Of a DNA stretch of 64,000 nt, positions 8,701-63,869 are shown one piece after another. Location: the NCBI GenBank assembly GCA_935421135.1, contig OW285194.1:1178001-1242000 (forward strand), given 5' to 3'. The notes under the pieces are model-generated. The model did no database searches. It was given only the letters and a program-made list of their open reading frames with translations, and was not told the DNA's origin. A program made the translations under genes and the position numbers. Positions within the stretch are counted from its first letter, which is position 1; the number at the start of each line of letters is the position of its first letter. Source of the DNA: Bugulina stolonifera. Its lineage: Eukaryota; Bryozoa; Gymnolaemata; Cheilostomatida; Bugulidae.

Positions 8701-11587
8701 ATGCATCGGGAAGCTTCGGAATCACATCGGGATGCATCGGGAAGCTTCGGAATCACATCGGGATGCATCGGGAAGCTTCGGATTCACATCGGGATGCATC
8801 GGGAAGCTTCGGAATCACATCGGGATGCATCGGGAAGCTTCGGATTCACATCGGGATGCATCGGGAAGCTTCGGAATCACATCGGGATGCATCGGGATGC
8901 ATCGGGAAGCTTCGGATTCACATCGGGATGCATCGGGAGGCTTCGGATTCACATCGGGATGCATCGGGAGGCTTCGGATTCACATCGGGGTGCATCGGGA
9001 CACATTGGGATTGGATAATAAAAAGGGAGGAGTCAAGAAATGAGCAGATGTATAAAGGGAGAGTGGGATCACAGTCTCAGCATTCAAAGTTCAGCACATC
9101 ACTACTGTACAGGAACACTACTACAATAGTACATTATCAATGGATACTGACAACATAGTCCAGAACCAAGAAGAGTTATTTGCGGGCTTAACGGACTCAC
9201 AAATGGATGGAATTATTGAAGAAGAAGAGTGCAGTCAGAAGAGGAAAGAAGAGGTGGATGCGTTAAAAGAGGCACGGAAGAAGGGGAAAATAATAGGAGT
9301 GGGGAGTCTTGCCCGAAAGGATCTTTCTAACATGGCGGACTCTCCGTCCTCCCCGGAGCGGGCCTCGGATAGGGGCGAGACCACAACAACCAAGAAGAGG
9401 AAGAACCCAAAAGGAGATGAAATCTGTGCTAAGAAAAAAAAGAAACCCCAGGCGATTGTAATATCAGATGATGATGATGATGGCCACGGAGCCGATACGG
9501 CTACGGAAGAAATGGATGGTGGTGAGACGACGAAGGGAAAAAAAGCTACCAAGTCCCCTTGCAAGGGGAAGAAAAAGAGCGGGGGACTAAGCCTGGAGAA
9601 AGCTCGTGCAGTGGCGGCAACCCTAATGTAAGTAGCCCTATTCGTATATCTATAAATTACCGTACTATCTTTCTCCCGTTTAACCACTTTGTCGGATCTA
9701 TATACACCACTTTCATTATTGTAGGAGCATGGGAGCGGAGAAGAGGAGCTCTCTGCAGACGACGGTGAAGCTGTCGGAGCTAGAGCCAGGAACTGTGCTA
9801 GAAGTGAGTGGAGGTTCGGTGGTTGAAACGGCATTCGGAAAAGCATTCTTAGCCAGGGCAAGCTATGTGGATGACAAGGGGATGAGACATTGCATCAGCT
9901 TTCACACCAACATTCGTCACGCCATGCCCAAGCTAGCGGATGTCAAAGAAGAGGAGCTAAAGGACCTTACCCTTCCACCTAGGATCATGGTGTACTTGGG
10001 ACAGCAGGAGACCGCTAAAGGACAAAACACATTCAACCGTATCGAGAGCGTGTGCTCCCTGCCAGGAGCAGCCATGAAAAAGCTGGCCGGTGACTTGAGA
10101 AAGAAGACCTTGGTCCAGTTGGAAGAATTTTTTCGAGTGCAAACGCTATCTTCCTTCCCCGTTGGTTCTGTGCTGGTGGTGACCGCGCTCCGACCCACAT
10201 ACGTCCCAAGATGCGGTGATGGTGATAATGCGAGCAACTCCATTGCCACCTACGAGTGCCGGATTGGAAACGAAGAAAAAAAGGGAGAAGTCTTCCTTCC
10301 GGGACGTCTGGCAGTTTCGATGAAAGAGCTCCTCCCCTCCGTGATGGTGTACAAGGGACAGAAGACTTCCAAGAGCGGGAGAACATTCTACGATTGTGCC
10401 ATTCTAGACTCCATCCTCGGCGAGCGTCTCCTCCCCGCCACTGCACAGTTTTGAGGCAAAAACTTTTGTCATTCACACTCATTCGTGTCTACTTATCAAT
10501 TGATTTTATATTATTACTCTCAAACTCGTGTATCGTTAGCCTTACTCATATTTTTCATAGTCGTATATCGGTTTTTATCGATTGATTTTATATTATTACT
10601 CTCAAACGTATTGAAAATTAAAACAAACTCGTGTATCATTACCCTTACTCATATTTTTCATAGTCGTATATCAAGTTTTTTATCGCTTGATTTTATATTA
10701 TTACTCTCAAACGAATTGAAAATTAAAACAAACTCGCGTATCATTACCCTTACTCATATTTTTCGTAGTCACATATCAAGTTTTTTATCGATTGATTTTA
10801 TATTATTACTCTCAAACGCATTGAAAATTAAAACAAACTCGTGTATCATTACCCTGACTCATATTTTCATAGTCGTATATCATCTATTCTAGAATACATC
10901 ACACACCATTACTCTAACCCGTATTTTCCTTCGCTTCACCCTACTCCAGCCGACGGTCCGCCCGCGAGGGTCGCGACGGGTCGTTGGGGCGGGAGGGCGG
11001 GGGAGGGGCGGGGGATGGGCGGGGGGAGGGCGGCGTGGGACCACGGCTGGACTCGCGAACGAGAACCGCCGCGAGGCGGAGGGCGAGGCGGAGGGGTTTG
11101 GGGTGGGGAGGGGTGGGGAGGGGCGGGGACGGGTGGAGGGAGGACGGGTGGGGTTCGCGGGGCGGGGGGGCGCGCGCGTACGCGCGCGCCCCCTCGCCCG
11201 AGCCGTGGGACGGGGCGAGGGGTTTGCTCTTTAGACTGGGTTCCGCGGAACAGCCGATGAGGTTTTTGAAACCCCACCCGCGATGGGGGGGAGTAGGTTC
11301 TAGGGCTTTGCACATAGAGTGAGGTTTAGGGGAGAGGAGGGGCGAGAGGACGGGTGGGGTGGTCGTCCGCCCGGGGAGTTTTTGGATCTAGGGCTAATAC
11401 GACGCGGAAAGGGCCGGGTGTCTGTGTAGATCTGCACTGACTATACTACTTGTATATACTCATGTATGTAGAGGTCTATTATACACGTATATCTACTGTT
11501 CAGGTGTTTGAAGAAGCTGCCAGACTCTCTCTGCAGAAGACAGAATCTGGGAAAAGAGTGAAAGTAAGGCGTTGCGTAATCCTTTGA
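1172..11587 (+). CDS. Rho-family small GTPase, copy 1 (3' two exons; gene starts outside the window)
   Basis: Two coding exons are visible: 1172-1332 and 11504-11587. The first encodes the G4 motif TKAD, the Rho-type insert helix region and the G5 motif ECSAMTG, then a GTAAGG donor. The second encodes the C-terminus beginning VFEEAARLSLQ and ending in the CAAX box CVIL. By family knowledge, a terminal Leu favours geranylgeranylation and membrane anchoring. Both exons are phase 0 at their junction and match exons 4 and 5 of the complete copy at 15215-35086. The 10.2-kb intron between them is enlarged by a MITE and a 9.7-kb Polinton; the same intron in copy 2 is 196 bp. The gene may still splice normally. 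Effector and regulator are unknown. Confidence 0.85.
1391..1640. mobile_element. MITE-like element in intron 4 of Rho copy 1
   Basis: A 250-bp segment is bounded by imperfect inverted termini: AGGTGTCTTCGCAAC on the left and the complement of AGGTGTTTTCGCGACC on the right. It is absent from the corresponding intron of Rho copy 2, which gives an empty-site comparison. A relative in the opposite orientation is at about 63870-63996. It has no coding capacity. Superfamily is not assignable because the target duplication is ambiguous. Confidence 0.55.
1745..1750. repeat. Target-site duplication of Polinton E1, left
   Basis: TGTATA lies immediately before the TIR and is repeated immediately after it at 11451-11456. 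Six-base duplications are the Polinton hallmark. Confidence 0.9.
1751..2294 (+). repeat. Left terminal inverted repeat of E1
   Basis: This 544-bp block is the reverse complement of 10907-11450. It is very GC-rich compared with the surroundings. It contains a 28-bp perfect palindrome at 2008-2035, an alternating GC core around GTAC that is prone to cruciform or Z-DNA. The frames open across this block on both strands are composition artefacts. Confidence 0.95.
2295..3203. other. E1 interior downstream of the polymerase gene; ATC/CAT microsatellite
   Basis: No convincing gene. Positions 2697-2765 are a nearly pure (TCA)n array that yields an artefactual poly-Met frame on the minus strand. The segment probably holds the 3' UTR of the polymerase gene, which ends at 3204 on the minus strand. 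Confidence 0.5.
3204..7879 (-). CDS. PolB: Polinton protein-primed family B DNA polymerase
   Basis: Inferred coding exons on the minus strand are 7870-7879, 4080-7762, 3885-3976 and 3204-3771, totalling 4353 nt (1450 aa) with all phases matching. Order: C2H2-type zinc fingers; an OTU-like region with Cys in LCFFRCLA and His in ENHFSWI; a further C2H2 finger; 3'-5' exonuclease motifs (YDIECF, VVGFNSQKYDL, YNNLDV); then palm motifs A (GVDANALY), B (KLVGNSAYG) and C (MDTDSAY, in the last exon). The GCYWHGHEC block, typical of Polinton polymerases, lies between A and B. The role is element DNA replication, presumably protein-primed from the TIR ends. The intron at 3977-4079 appears to use a GC donor (AG/GCAAGT); the other donors are GT. 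The tiny first exon (ATG plus seven bases) is inferred from phase and from its conservation in E2. A second copy of that exon at about 8053-8062 is an alternative start. Confidence 0.9.
7763..8110 (-). promoter_or_regulatory. Polymerase 5' leader with duplicated first exon/intron module
   Basis: Read on the minus strand, a module occurs twice in tandem (about 7763-7930 and 7931-8110): leader, ATGTCAACA with a GT donor, a short intron, and an acceptor after a T-rich TATAG. Only the proximal copy joins in frame to the polymerase. E2 keeps one copy at about 19120-19290 although it has no polymerase. The duplication is seen directly; use of each exon is inference. Confidence 0.6.
8162..8171 (-). 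promoter_or_regulatory. TATA-like box for the leftward (polymerase) transcript
   Basis: On the minus strand this reads CTATTTAAGG, about 100 bases upstream of the distal ATGTCAACA exon. It is conserved in E2. A GC-box-like GGGCGG lies just upstream on the other side. Confidence 0.4.
8217..9010. repeat. Large inverted satellite (31-bp unit, two opposed arms) in E1
   Basis: Two arms of a 31-bp unit (core ATGCATCGGGAAGCTTCGGA with a following ATCACATCGGG or TTCACATCGGG variant) face each other about an axis near 8553. Each unit contains small palindromes (ATGCAT, AAGCTT, TTCGGAA). The array could extrude as a hairpin of about 400 bp. Because 31 is not divisible by three and the unit has no stop, all three frames stay open outward from the axis, so the predicted repetitive proteins are very probably spurious. 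E2 has a homologous array at 19396-20165. Confidence 0.9.
9051..9057 (+). promoter_or_regulatory. TATA box of the E1 plus-strand gene
   Basis: TATAAAG lies 83 bases upstream of the ATG at 9140 and is embedded in sequence conserved with E2 (20216-20222). Confidence 0.6.
9140..10454 (+). CDS. Spliced nuclear protein with two similar C-terminal domains, candidate ssDNA-binding protein
   Basis: Exons 9140-9627 and 9725-10454 join in frame across a 97-bp GTAAGT...TAG intron to give 405 aa. The N-terminal 160 residues are charged and probably disordered. They carry lysine clusters that look like nuclear localisation signals (KKRK, KKKKKP) and a hydrophobic-acidic motif (IVISDDDDD) resembling a SUMO-interacting motif. 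The C-terminal half holds two similar copies of a beta-rich module, each ending in a related block (MVYLGQQETAKGQNTF and MVYKGQKTSKSGRTF), which suggests tandem OB-like folds. With its position opposite the polymerase, ssDNA binding or replication accessory function is my inference; a terminal protein is another option. I do not recognise the family. E2 keeps only the first 84 codons. Confidence 0.7.
10455..10906. repeat. Four-copy tandem repeat of about 118 bp before the right TIR
   Basis: The motif ATTTTATATTATTACTCTCA recurs about every 118 bp, followed by CTCGTGTATC and TTACTCATATTTT. It lies between the stop codon at 10454 and the TIR and probably includes the 3' UTR. The frames crossing it are repeats, not genes. 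Confidence 0.8.
10907..11450 (-). repeat. Right terminal inverted repeat of E1
   Basis: Reverse complement of 1751-2294. The 28-bp palindrome recurs at 11166-11193. It ends CTATACTACT and is followed by the TSD TGTATA at 11451-11456. Confidence 0.95.
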
Positions 11588-14500
11588 GCCGTCTGGATAC
11601 TGTCAGCAGCTCCTCGACTATTATACTCTGTTCATTGTCTGTCAGCTGTGAAATGTTCTCTATTAACTGTATATTCTCTGTAGTTATGCTTTATGACTTT
11701 GAAACTGAAGATTTAGAGAAATTTGAATTAGAATATCAAGTGTTTGAGCATCCACTTAGATAGTAAGTTTACTATTGCTTAGCCACTCCCCCTTTTCTTT
11801 GGGCAAGAGATGCCACAGATTGACCTGTCAACCAAACTTGAAAAAACCTGAAAAAACCTGAAAAAACCTGAAAAAACCTGAAAAAACATGAAAAAACATG
11901 AAAATACGGAAACTGCAAAGTGGCATTACACCTAAGCACTGAGCAGGGATGCTCAACTTAGACAAATTTTACATTGTTTTGAAGGTAAAATTATGCTCTA
12001 CCTAGTAGGTGTTGTGAAGTCCTTGAAATATGTACTCTTTCGGTTTGTGCACTTTGATGTTAACCATGTTCATATATTGTATAAGGTATTTTTAGCAAGT
12101 AACTTGTACAATATATAGAAAATGGCCAAACCCCCTGTAGTAGAACCCAGTATTGTCATATACCTCCTCTTGTTATTGCTATACATAATAATATACTATA
12201 TGCCCATACCACACAGCATATTGCAATCAGTTTAGAAGTAAACAAAACAAATAGTGTCAAACATCTGACTGCTACCCACAAGATATGATTCAACTGCTTG
12301 CATCAACAGAAAGGCTGGGGGTGATGATTCCACAAGGGCTGACTAAAGAGCCATCTTTTGGGATTGGCTGGAAACGATGGTGCAATTATTTTGGCCAATG
12401 GGATGAAAATGATGCAAGTATTTTTAGACTATAATGCTCTCTTTTGTTCTGGTAGAAAGACTGATTTTCCTGGGCAGTAGGCTTTTGAACATCTAGAGAG
12501 CAAGTTGCACTAATTTTTGCTAACATACATATTTCTATAAATCTTCTAATTTTAAAAGTGCCTACTCATACAATATTATACAAAGCAAGCAAAGGAGAAC
12601 AAAAAGTCAGTTATATTATTATCATTTTATTAATAAGCACATTTTATTTAATAATGGATGCTTTTGTGTGTAACACCTCTTTGGATTTTTACCTTCATTA
12701 TGCTATCTGACAAGTATAATTATTAGATGTATTTACAATATTCCTATTATTATATTGTAATCAACTGTCTATGCATTCTGCTGTATTTTATATGCTCTGT
12801 AATTACATTACAGACTTCATGGTGTTGGTCTACAAGCTAATGTGTTATCTGTGGAAGTTGGATCAATATAAATAAACTTTAAAATAACTGCTTCCTACAA
12901 CAAATTTGCTTTCAGACTTCAGTTGTCTGCAGGCTGTTGTTCAATAAAGTTATCTTACTGCACTGAACTTATGTTTACTACTAACAGGAACTCATCCCTG
13001 GCCTCGGGTCTTTCCAAGCACAGTCTATGGCTAGTACTAGCAATATGTATAATCTTTGCTAGTATGTCATTCTAGCAAGCATTAGACGGAACTATTATTA
13101 TAATTTAACTGTGTGGGCAGTCCGGCAGTCGTAAATGTACCAACATTAGTGCACCAATTGTTATTAAAGATCCTCAAAGACACTTTTCTGGTTCTGCGGT
13201 GATAGTAGGTACCAAATCCTAAATTTGAAAATTTTGTGCAAGTGAGTGTCTCAAGGATGAATAATAAGACAGACACATTTTTTATATTTTTATTGACTCC
13301 TAATATTTCGATGTACAATGTATATCCATACATCATCATCATTATTTGACGCTCATTCAAACTATCTATGATCAATTTGCAAAAGTGATGATATTCTTTT
13401 CCTGATGGTGTAAAAAATGAATGACTAATGTGATAGTCTAGTTTTTGGCTACCTAAGTACATGTAAGCTAGGTAAAGCCTCGAAACAAGCTACAGCCTAC
13501 CCTATTGTTTCCTTATCCTCACAAATCAAGGAAACATAACTCCAAGACTAATTAATCAAAGAAAACATAATTTTGGAACAAAAATATGACATTTTTAGAA
13601 GCCATAAAACTTTTTTGAAATTGTAGAATGCGCATCAATTAATAAACAGCTACCGTATCACATGACCTGTTCACAGTCTAAAGTATCGTCAATTGCTGTA
13701 CTTGAATAAGTTTGTTAGTATGAGAAGGTGCTCTGTTAAAGACCAGAGGACTAAACAGAATGGGTTATGGATAATTATGTAAACAGAGGTAAGACTACTG
13801 TTATGAACAGCATTGGAACTGGTAAAAGAATATTTCTCACTGCAATATTATACTGTTTCTATTATACAGTCTTGTTATCTTTATACATGTATGCACTGTC
13901 ATTATACAATTTACAATGTACATGTACATAATAAATGCATGCAAATTGCACCTACAGTATCATGCATTGTATTTTAACTAACTACTTTAACAGTTCCATA
14001 TGCAGGTCCCAGACATGATCCTATATACAGCGAGGTACTCTACAAGTAAACAGTTTATGCTATAATGCCTACCTGTTCTCAGTGACCTCTACATACTGGG
14101 ATATAATTATCATAATATTATCCCAATAGACTACTCTCAAAGCATAACATTGTAATGATCCGAGGGCTGAGAGTTGTTTATCGACCCTATCCTTTATTGC
14201 ATACATTGAGTGACAATGACTAAGTGACCAATGACCAATGACCAAGTTGCTACTTTTGATCCATGAATAAGTGAAGTTTTGGTTAGTTGTGAGTTCCATA
14301 ACTCATTTTTCAAAAGTATTACAACACAAAGTCTTTAGAGAGGAGGCAAATCCAAAATTGACCAAAATCAATCAAAAGCTGCATAGCTTGTTGGATAGTA
14401 CAGTACAGTGCAGTACAGTACAAGGACAGGCTGATTATGTCATCTGATACAAATTGATCTGAAACAACAGTAGCCTATGTCATCTAGTAGCACCATTTAA

Positions 14501-15214
14501 ACTTGTCATTATAAAGTGCATGGAAATGTCTTCGTTCAATAACTTTGTTGTTAGCCAGGAGTTTATAAATTCTTTCTACAATTTTAATGACATAATAATT
14601 AGTCACATATAATTATTCACTATTGTTATATAGTTATTACGACTATCCTACTCATCTCAGAAGAGACTACACTATAGTACCGATTGGTTAATAGTAGAAA
14701 GTGATTTCTGTTGAAAGCCGGAGAAGTTTGGAGAAAACTACAACCCTTATCTCCATAAACTTCGGTGAGTGACGACGTATTCAAGACTACTATATAGTAC
14801 CTAGACATTACGAACCTGACTATTTAACAACTTTTCTTGTGCTTTACTGAGATGCCTTCTATATAAGTGGTCTACAGTAGCAGGTGTAACACACATGATT
14901 GCATATCAATATAACTCAGGATTGATTATTCAAAATTGTTTACTTAGTTATCAAACACAGGCATGTCTACTTACTAATTAATGCCTAACAGTACCGTCAG
15001 TGGAAATCAAAGTCAGTAATACATAAGCAATAAGTAGAATCAAGTGAATGAGGAAGTATACATGCAGTACACTTATATACATGACATAATACATAGAGCT
15101 CTATTGTATAAAAAATGTGCAAAGTATGGCACTACTAATGTGTGGTTAGTGCTGAGTACATGTAGAATAGTGTGTGTTTTATTAGTAGTACAGTGATTAG
15201 GTATTATAGGCTCA
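11588..15214. other. Intergenic region between Rho copies 1 and 2
   Basis: No gene recognised. A 10-bp repeat (CTGAAAAAAC) runs for about seven units at 11838-11906. Blocks just after the stop (ATACTGTCAGCAGCTCCTC) and upstream of copy 2 (for example around 14265-14370) recur between copies 2 and 3, so the gene and its flanks were duplicated together. A motif near 13245-13310 (GATGAATAATAAGAC) recurs in the hairpin at 61609-61672. Confidence 0.6.
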
Positions 15215-35086
<19,872 letters not shown>

Positions 35087-37098
35087 GTCGTATGGATACT
35101 GTCAGCAGCTCCTCAACAATTATACTCTGTTCATTGTCTGTCAGCTCTGGCATAATATGAAATGTCTTCTATTAACTGTATATTATGCTCTGTAGTTATG
35201 CTTTATGACTTTGAAGCTGATGATTTAGAGACATTTGAATTAGGATGGCAAGTGTTTGAGCATCCACTTAGATAGTAAGTTTACTATTGCTTAGCCACTC
35301 CCCCTTTTCTTTGGGCAAGAGATGCCACAGTTTGACCTGCTAATCAAACCTGAGGGCTTATAAAATACAGAAACTATAAAGTGGCATTACACCTCAGCAC
35401 TGAGCAGAGATGCTCAACTTAGACAAATTTTACATTATTTTGAAGGTAAAATTATGCTCTACGTAGTTGGTGTTGTGAAGTCCTATACTATTTCGGTTTG
35501 CGCACTTTGATGTTAATCATGTTACATGTAATACATATCTTATCATAATTGTTTTACTTACTCACTGCCAGCAAAGAAACAAAATAGAGCTTGATAAAAA
35601 CGTTGAATACCTTGTTTTTGAACAAATACATATTAATCAATATTTACACCATATAATAATATTAGACTTTGAAGTTATTATTTAATTCAATGTAAACCAA
35701 CGAGAATTAGGCTACTGTTCAGTGTAAACCAATGGGCATTAAGTTATTATTCCGTGTAAACCAATGGGCATTAAGCTGCACTGTGTTAATCCGTGTAAAC
35801 CAAATTACACTGTGCTTTTCAGTTGAGCAACAAGATTTAAGATTTCTCAATTTATCCTATTGTTAGCACTGTATTGTGTTCCGAAAAATGTGTTGCAAGA
35901 AATTGCTGTAAATATGAGTAGAAAGGGGAAACCTGTAGGTATGTCGATGACTTTGAATCCTTATGGAGTTGGTAACCAGGTACACAGTAAACTGAAACTA
36001 CATGATTGTGCAAAATACACAAACATAAGGGAAGCAGGAACTATTACATCACTTACTTCAAATACATTATTATAAGTACACCCATCAACTGTCTTCACAT
36101 CAGCTATTTTTATATTGAAACAAATGAGGTGGGTACACGATACATGCAATCCTACAGATTGGTATTGTATAGTATAACTAAAAAATTAGTGAAGGATTAA
36201 AATAAAAAAAAATTATGCTCGGGTGAGATTTGAACCCGTGTACCTATGGATGATAGTCAAGCACTCTGACTCTACCACTACACTATAAGGTCCACAGTGA
36301 AAACTAGCTATTAAAATGAGGGTAGACACCTGCTGGCAGTTTAACCACTAAAATTTAGGTGGGTACACACCGTATACTCCTGTGTAACCACACTTCGAAC
36401 ACTAATATAGTGTCTTCTGATCCATGAATAAGTGAAGTTGTGGTTCATTGTGAGTCATTACAACGCAGAGTCTTTAAAGAGGAGGCAAATCCAAAATTGA
36501 CCAAAACCAATCATAAGCTGGATAGCTTGTTGGATAGACTGATGATGTCATCTGATACAAATTGATCCCAAACAATCTAGGGGTTTGTTATAATATTTCA
36601 TGGAAATGTATTTGTTCAATAACTCTGTTATTACACACAGAACAATATTTAACTAGGAGTTGATAAATTCTTTCTACACATCTAATGACATAATAGTTAG
36701 TCACATACATTATATGCTTTACTAAGCTGCCTTCTATATTATTCACCTGCAGTGTTGCACAGTCAGTAGCCCTACATACATGTATACGATTGCATATTAA
36801 AAGTAATGCTAGTCAGTTTCACTTTAGGACTCTGATTAAAATTTAGTGATTGGGCAATAGAAATGCCTACTAATTAATGTTTAACAACCTTATCAGTAGA
36901 AATCACAGTCAGTGTTACATGAACATATTGGGGTAGGTAGAATTGAGTGAATGAGGAAGTATACTGTCATGTAGTATATACATGTAGTACTCTATTGTAT
37001 ATGCAAAGTATGACACTACTAATGTGTGGTTAGTGCTGAGTACATGTAGAATAGTGTGTGTTTTATTAGTAATACAGTGATTAGGTATTATAGGCTCA
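35087..37098. other. Intergenic region between Rho copies 2 and 3
   Basis: No gene recognised. A short repeat (GTGTAAACCAATGGGCATTA) occurs three to four times at 35690-35815. The 85 bases before the copy 3 start codon are nearly identical to those before copy 2, so the promoter was duplicated with the gene. A TIR-bounded repeat with a tRNA-like centre lies at 36110-36405. Confidence 0.6.
36110..36405 (-). mobile_element. TIR-bounded repeat with internal tRNA-like promoter, copy A
   Basis: On the minus strand it starts near GTTCGAAGTGTGG, contains TAGTGTAGTGGTAGAGT (A-box-like) and GGTTCAAATCTCACCC (B-box-like), and ends GTGTACCCACCTCATTTG. Related copies are at 58163-58677 and 62885-63190. 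Acceptor-stem pairing fails, so it is not a tRNA gene. Confidence 0.5.
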
Positions 37099-53499
<16,401 letters not shown>

Positions 53500-55929
53500 C
53501 CCTAATGAATACCAGTAGCAGGTTCTCTACAATGGCCTTTCCATCATGTGTCAGTTCTAGCAGGGGACAACAAGTTCTCTACATTACTCTACAGTTACCA
53601 ACTACATACATGTACATGTATGTGCTAGTAGTTATGGACAACATTGTGAATTAGAGTTATCTATTTTAATGTTTATAGTAATTAATCAATGCTCTGATAA
53701 CACATTAGTTTACAAGGCTTAGTTTCAAATGATAATGATTTGTGTACTCTGAGGTTGGGTATTTGAAGATTGATACTAATATAGCAGTATTTCATCAGAA
53801 CTGTTTTACTTACTCACTGCTAGTAAAGTAGCAAAATCAAGCTTGATAAAATATATTGTACCATGTTTTTGAACAGAACATGATCAGTTTACTTAGATGG
53901 TACAGTACATGCTACATGGTCGTTAAATCTAGAAGTTGTTTTTATGAATTTATAGCAAACCGATGGATATAGATTTATTATTCAATATAAACCAGTGAGT
54001 ATTAAGAATTCTTGTTTTCATATACCAGTGCAAAACCTGCTAAGATTAGGTGCTACATACTAGTCACCAGTCACCATGACCTTTTATATACGTGTACAAC
54101 AATATTGGTAGTCTCATAGGCTTGGGTCACTTGAGGCTGTGAGCTTCGACTGAACAACTTTGTTGTTAGCTGGCGCGGCTGTATAGGCAATGCGTAGTAC
54201 TAGTCTACAAGTGACCTCGATTAATATTCAGCCAATAGTCAAAGCTGATTTTTAATAAATTATATACCTTAAAAGCAGATATTCTTTGTGTATTTTAGCT
54301 TTCGCTAATTTAGGATTGCACATCTTGAGATTTGTGTGCAAAATCAATTACAGCTATTTCTGAGAGGTCGGCCCTCTTTACATGGGTATAAAAAGGATAT
54401 AATTGTTCAGTAATGCATATAATAAGTATATAAAAAGATGTTTCTGTATAGGTTAGTTAATATACATAAATTAGGTATGAATTGTTCATGATAATGCAAT
54501 GCAGTGCGACTGGCTAAGTCTAGGGTTATGTTTACCACTACAATATAACACTGCATCCATAGACTTGCTGGAGCACATAAATAGCAGTACAATACTTAAC
54601 AACATGATAATATAACACAATACCAATAAAAAATTACAACAAAACATCCATACTTTTTATATTAGGTTTTTATTAGTAGCATAAATTACTTCATAGGAAT
54701 TAAGGTGAAGTTGTCATTAATAGGTGGCCAAGCATTGTTGTGTGCTGTAACCATGAAGAAGGCAGATGATGCACTGTGTTAGGGTGGCCCACTGATGCAC
54801 TGTGTTAGGGTGGCCCACTGATGCACTGTGTTAGGGTGGCCCACTGATTCACTGTGTTAGGGTGGCCCACTGATGCACTGTGTTAGGGTGGCCCACTGAT
54901 GCACTGTGTTAGGGTGGCCCACTGATGCCCTGTGTTAGGGTGGCCCACTGGTGCACTGTGTTAGGGTGGCCCACTGATGCACTGTGTTAGGGTGGCCCAC
55001 TGATGCACTGTGTTAGGGTGGCCCACTGATGCACTGTGTTAGGGTGGCCCACTGATGCACTGTGTTAGGGTGGCTCACTGATGCACTGTGTTAGGGTGGC
55101 CCACTGATGCACTGTGTTAGGGTGGCCCACTGATGCACTGTGTTAGGGTGGCCCACTGACTGCCTTTCTCTGTGGTAAGTACTCGCATTTATAAACTGTT
55201 TGGCTAATATGAAGTTATCATCCCCTTTAACTAGCTAGGCCTGCCTAACTTGTACCTCGTACCTGTGGCTGATAATGTTAATTGATTAAGATGGTGGAAG
55301 TTATCCGCAGAGGAATATATTTACGACTTCATTAATCTATGGTTGAAACAAGGCTGATAATGAAGCAAAGAAAAAGCTAAGCTAAAGCTTTGTAGCTATG
55401 CTATTCAACTATGAAATAATGCAAGATAAAGTAAGATAGGACAACTCTATTACAGTTACAGAGGTAACAGAGTGTTAGTTCAACAGGAAGGGGTTATCTT
55501 TCCTACATGGGATGTAGAGGTACGAGGGGAGAAGGTAGTAACATTTCTATATTGTTTGGAAAAACCTCTCATAGTCTTCTTATTACAATGTGTAAATTGT
55601 TTACTGACCCCCACATATTTTATCTACTTGATTTATGACCAGTAGTATACGTGAGTACTCAACTTACATTATAATGTACACTATATCAACTAAATGGTTG
55701 AGTAGTACTAGACAAGTCTATCTAAACTCTATCCTCTTATCACCGAGAACAGGTTGACTGAGGTATAAGGCGTAATATTATTATCTTATCATACTTGTTG
55801 ACACAGTTAGTACAGGTATTTAGATTGCAAACACTTGCAAGTTATTAATATAAACTTGTTCAGTAGCAGATTATAGAAAAACAGTTAAAGTCTACTATTG
55901 GTATTGAGTAAAGACTCAAGAACTAAGCT
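53500..55929. other. Intergenic region between Rho copy 3 and the GH31 gene
   Basis: No gene recognised. It contains a 26-bp minisatellite (54763-55158) and otherwise AT-rich unique-looking sequence. The promoter of the downstream gene should lie in the last few hundred bases, but no TATA box stands out. Confidence 0.5.
54763..55158 (+). repeat. 26-bp minisatellite
   Basis: About fifteen head-to-tail copies of ACTGATGCACTGTGTTAGGG followed by TGGCCC, with only a few point variants. There are no spacers, so it is not CRISPR-like. Confidence 0.95.
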
Positions 55930-63670
<7,741 letters not shown>

Positions 63671-63869
63671 GTAAGAGTGTAAATAGTGTCTTTGATAACA
63701 GATTGCTGCATGTGATTTATAAATCTGTGGAAGTTCAGGCCTAAAACCATGTGTGTACTCTTGTCTGTGGATAGCACAGCTGCCTAGACATGACTGCACA
63801 TACATGTATATACACTCACCTCTATTTATTGATTGTTCTTACACTGACAAATGTATGTCCACGTCTATT

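Larger units (their letters stand above)
7917..9391. repeat. Common region shared with E2 (copy 1)
   Basis: This block aligns at high identity (roughly 95% by eye outside the satellite) with 19118-20556 of E2. It spans the minus-strand polymerase leader, a minus-strand TATA-like box (8162-8171), the inverted satellite (8217-9010), a plus-strand TATA box (TATAAAG, 9051-9057) and the first 84 or so codons of the plus-strand gene. Outside this block and about 34 terminal bases, I find no similarity between E1 and E2. Confidence 0.85.
1751..11450. mobile_element. Polinton/Maverick element E1 (replication-gene segment)
   Basis: A 9700-bp element begins AG and ends CT, with 544-bp TIRs and a perfect 6-bp TSD. 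It encodes a family B DNA polymerase (minus strand) and a spliced putative ssDNA-binding protein (plus strand), divergently arranged around a large inverted satellite. Canonical Polintons are 15-20 kb and also encode an integrase, adenain-like protease, packaging ATPase and capsid proteins; none is visible here. The near-identical TIRs (one mismatch noticed) and exact TSD indicate recent insertion. With no integrase it must have been integrated by one supplied in trans. See E2 at 18378-29289, which has the missing modules and lacks the polymerase. Confidence 0.92.

Noticed and set aside
8164..9158. Repetitive 130-190 aa proteins from the 31-bp satellite
   Set aside because: All three frames are open with the same period, as expected for a stop-free unit of length not divisible by three. 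No unique domain. Kept only as a low-interest finding.
54763..55158. CRISPR-like regular repeat
   Set aside because: The 26-bp units are contiguous with no spacers and the genome is eukaryotic; it is a minisatellite.
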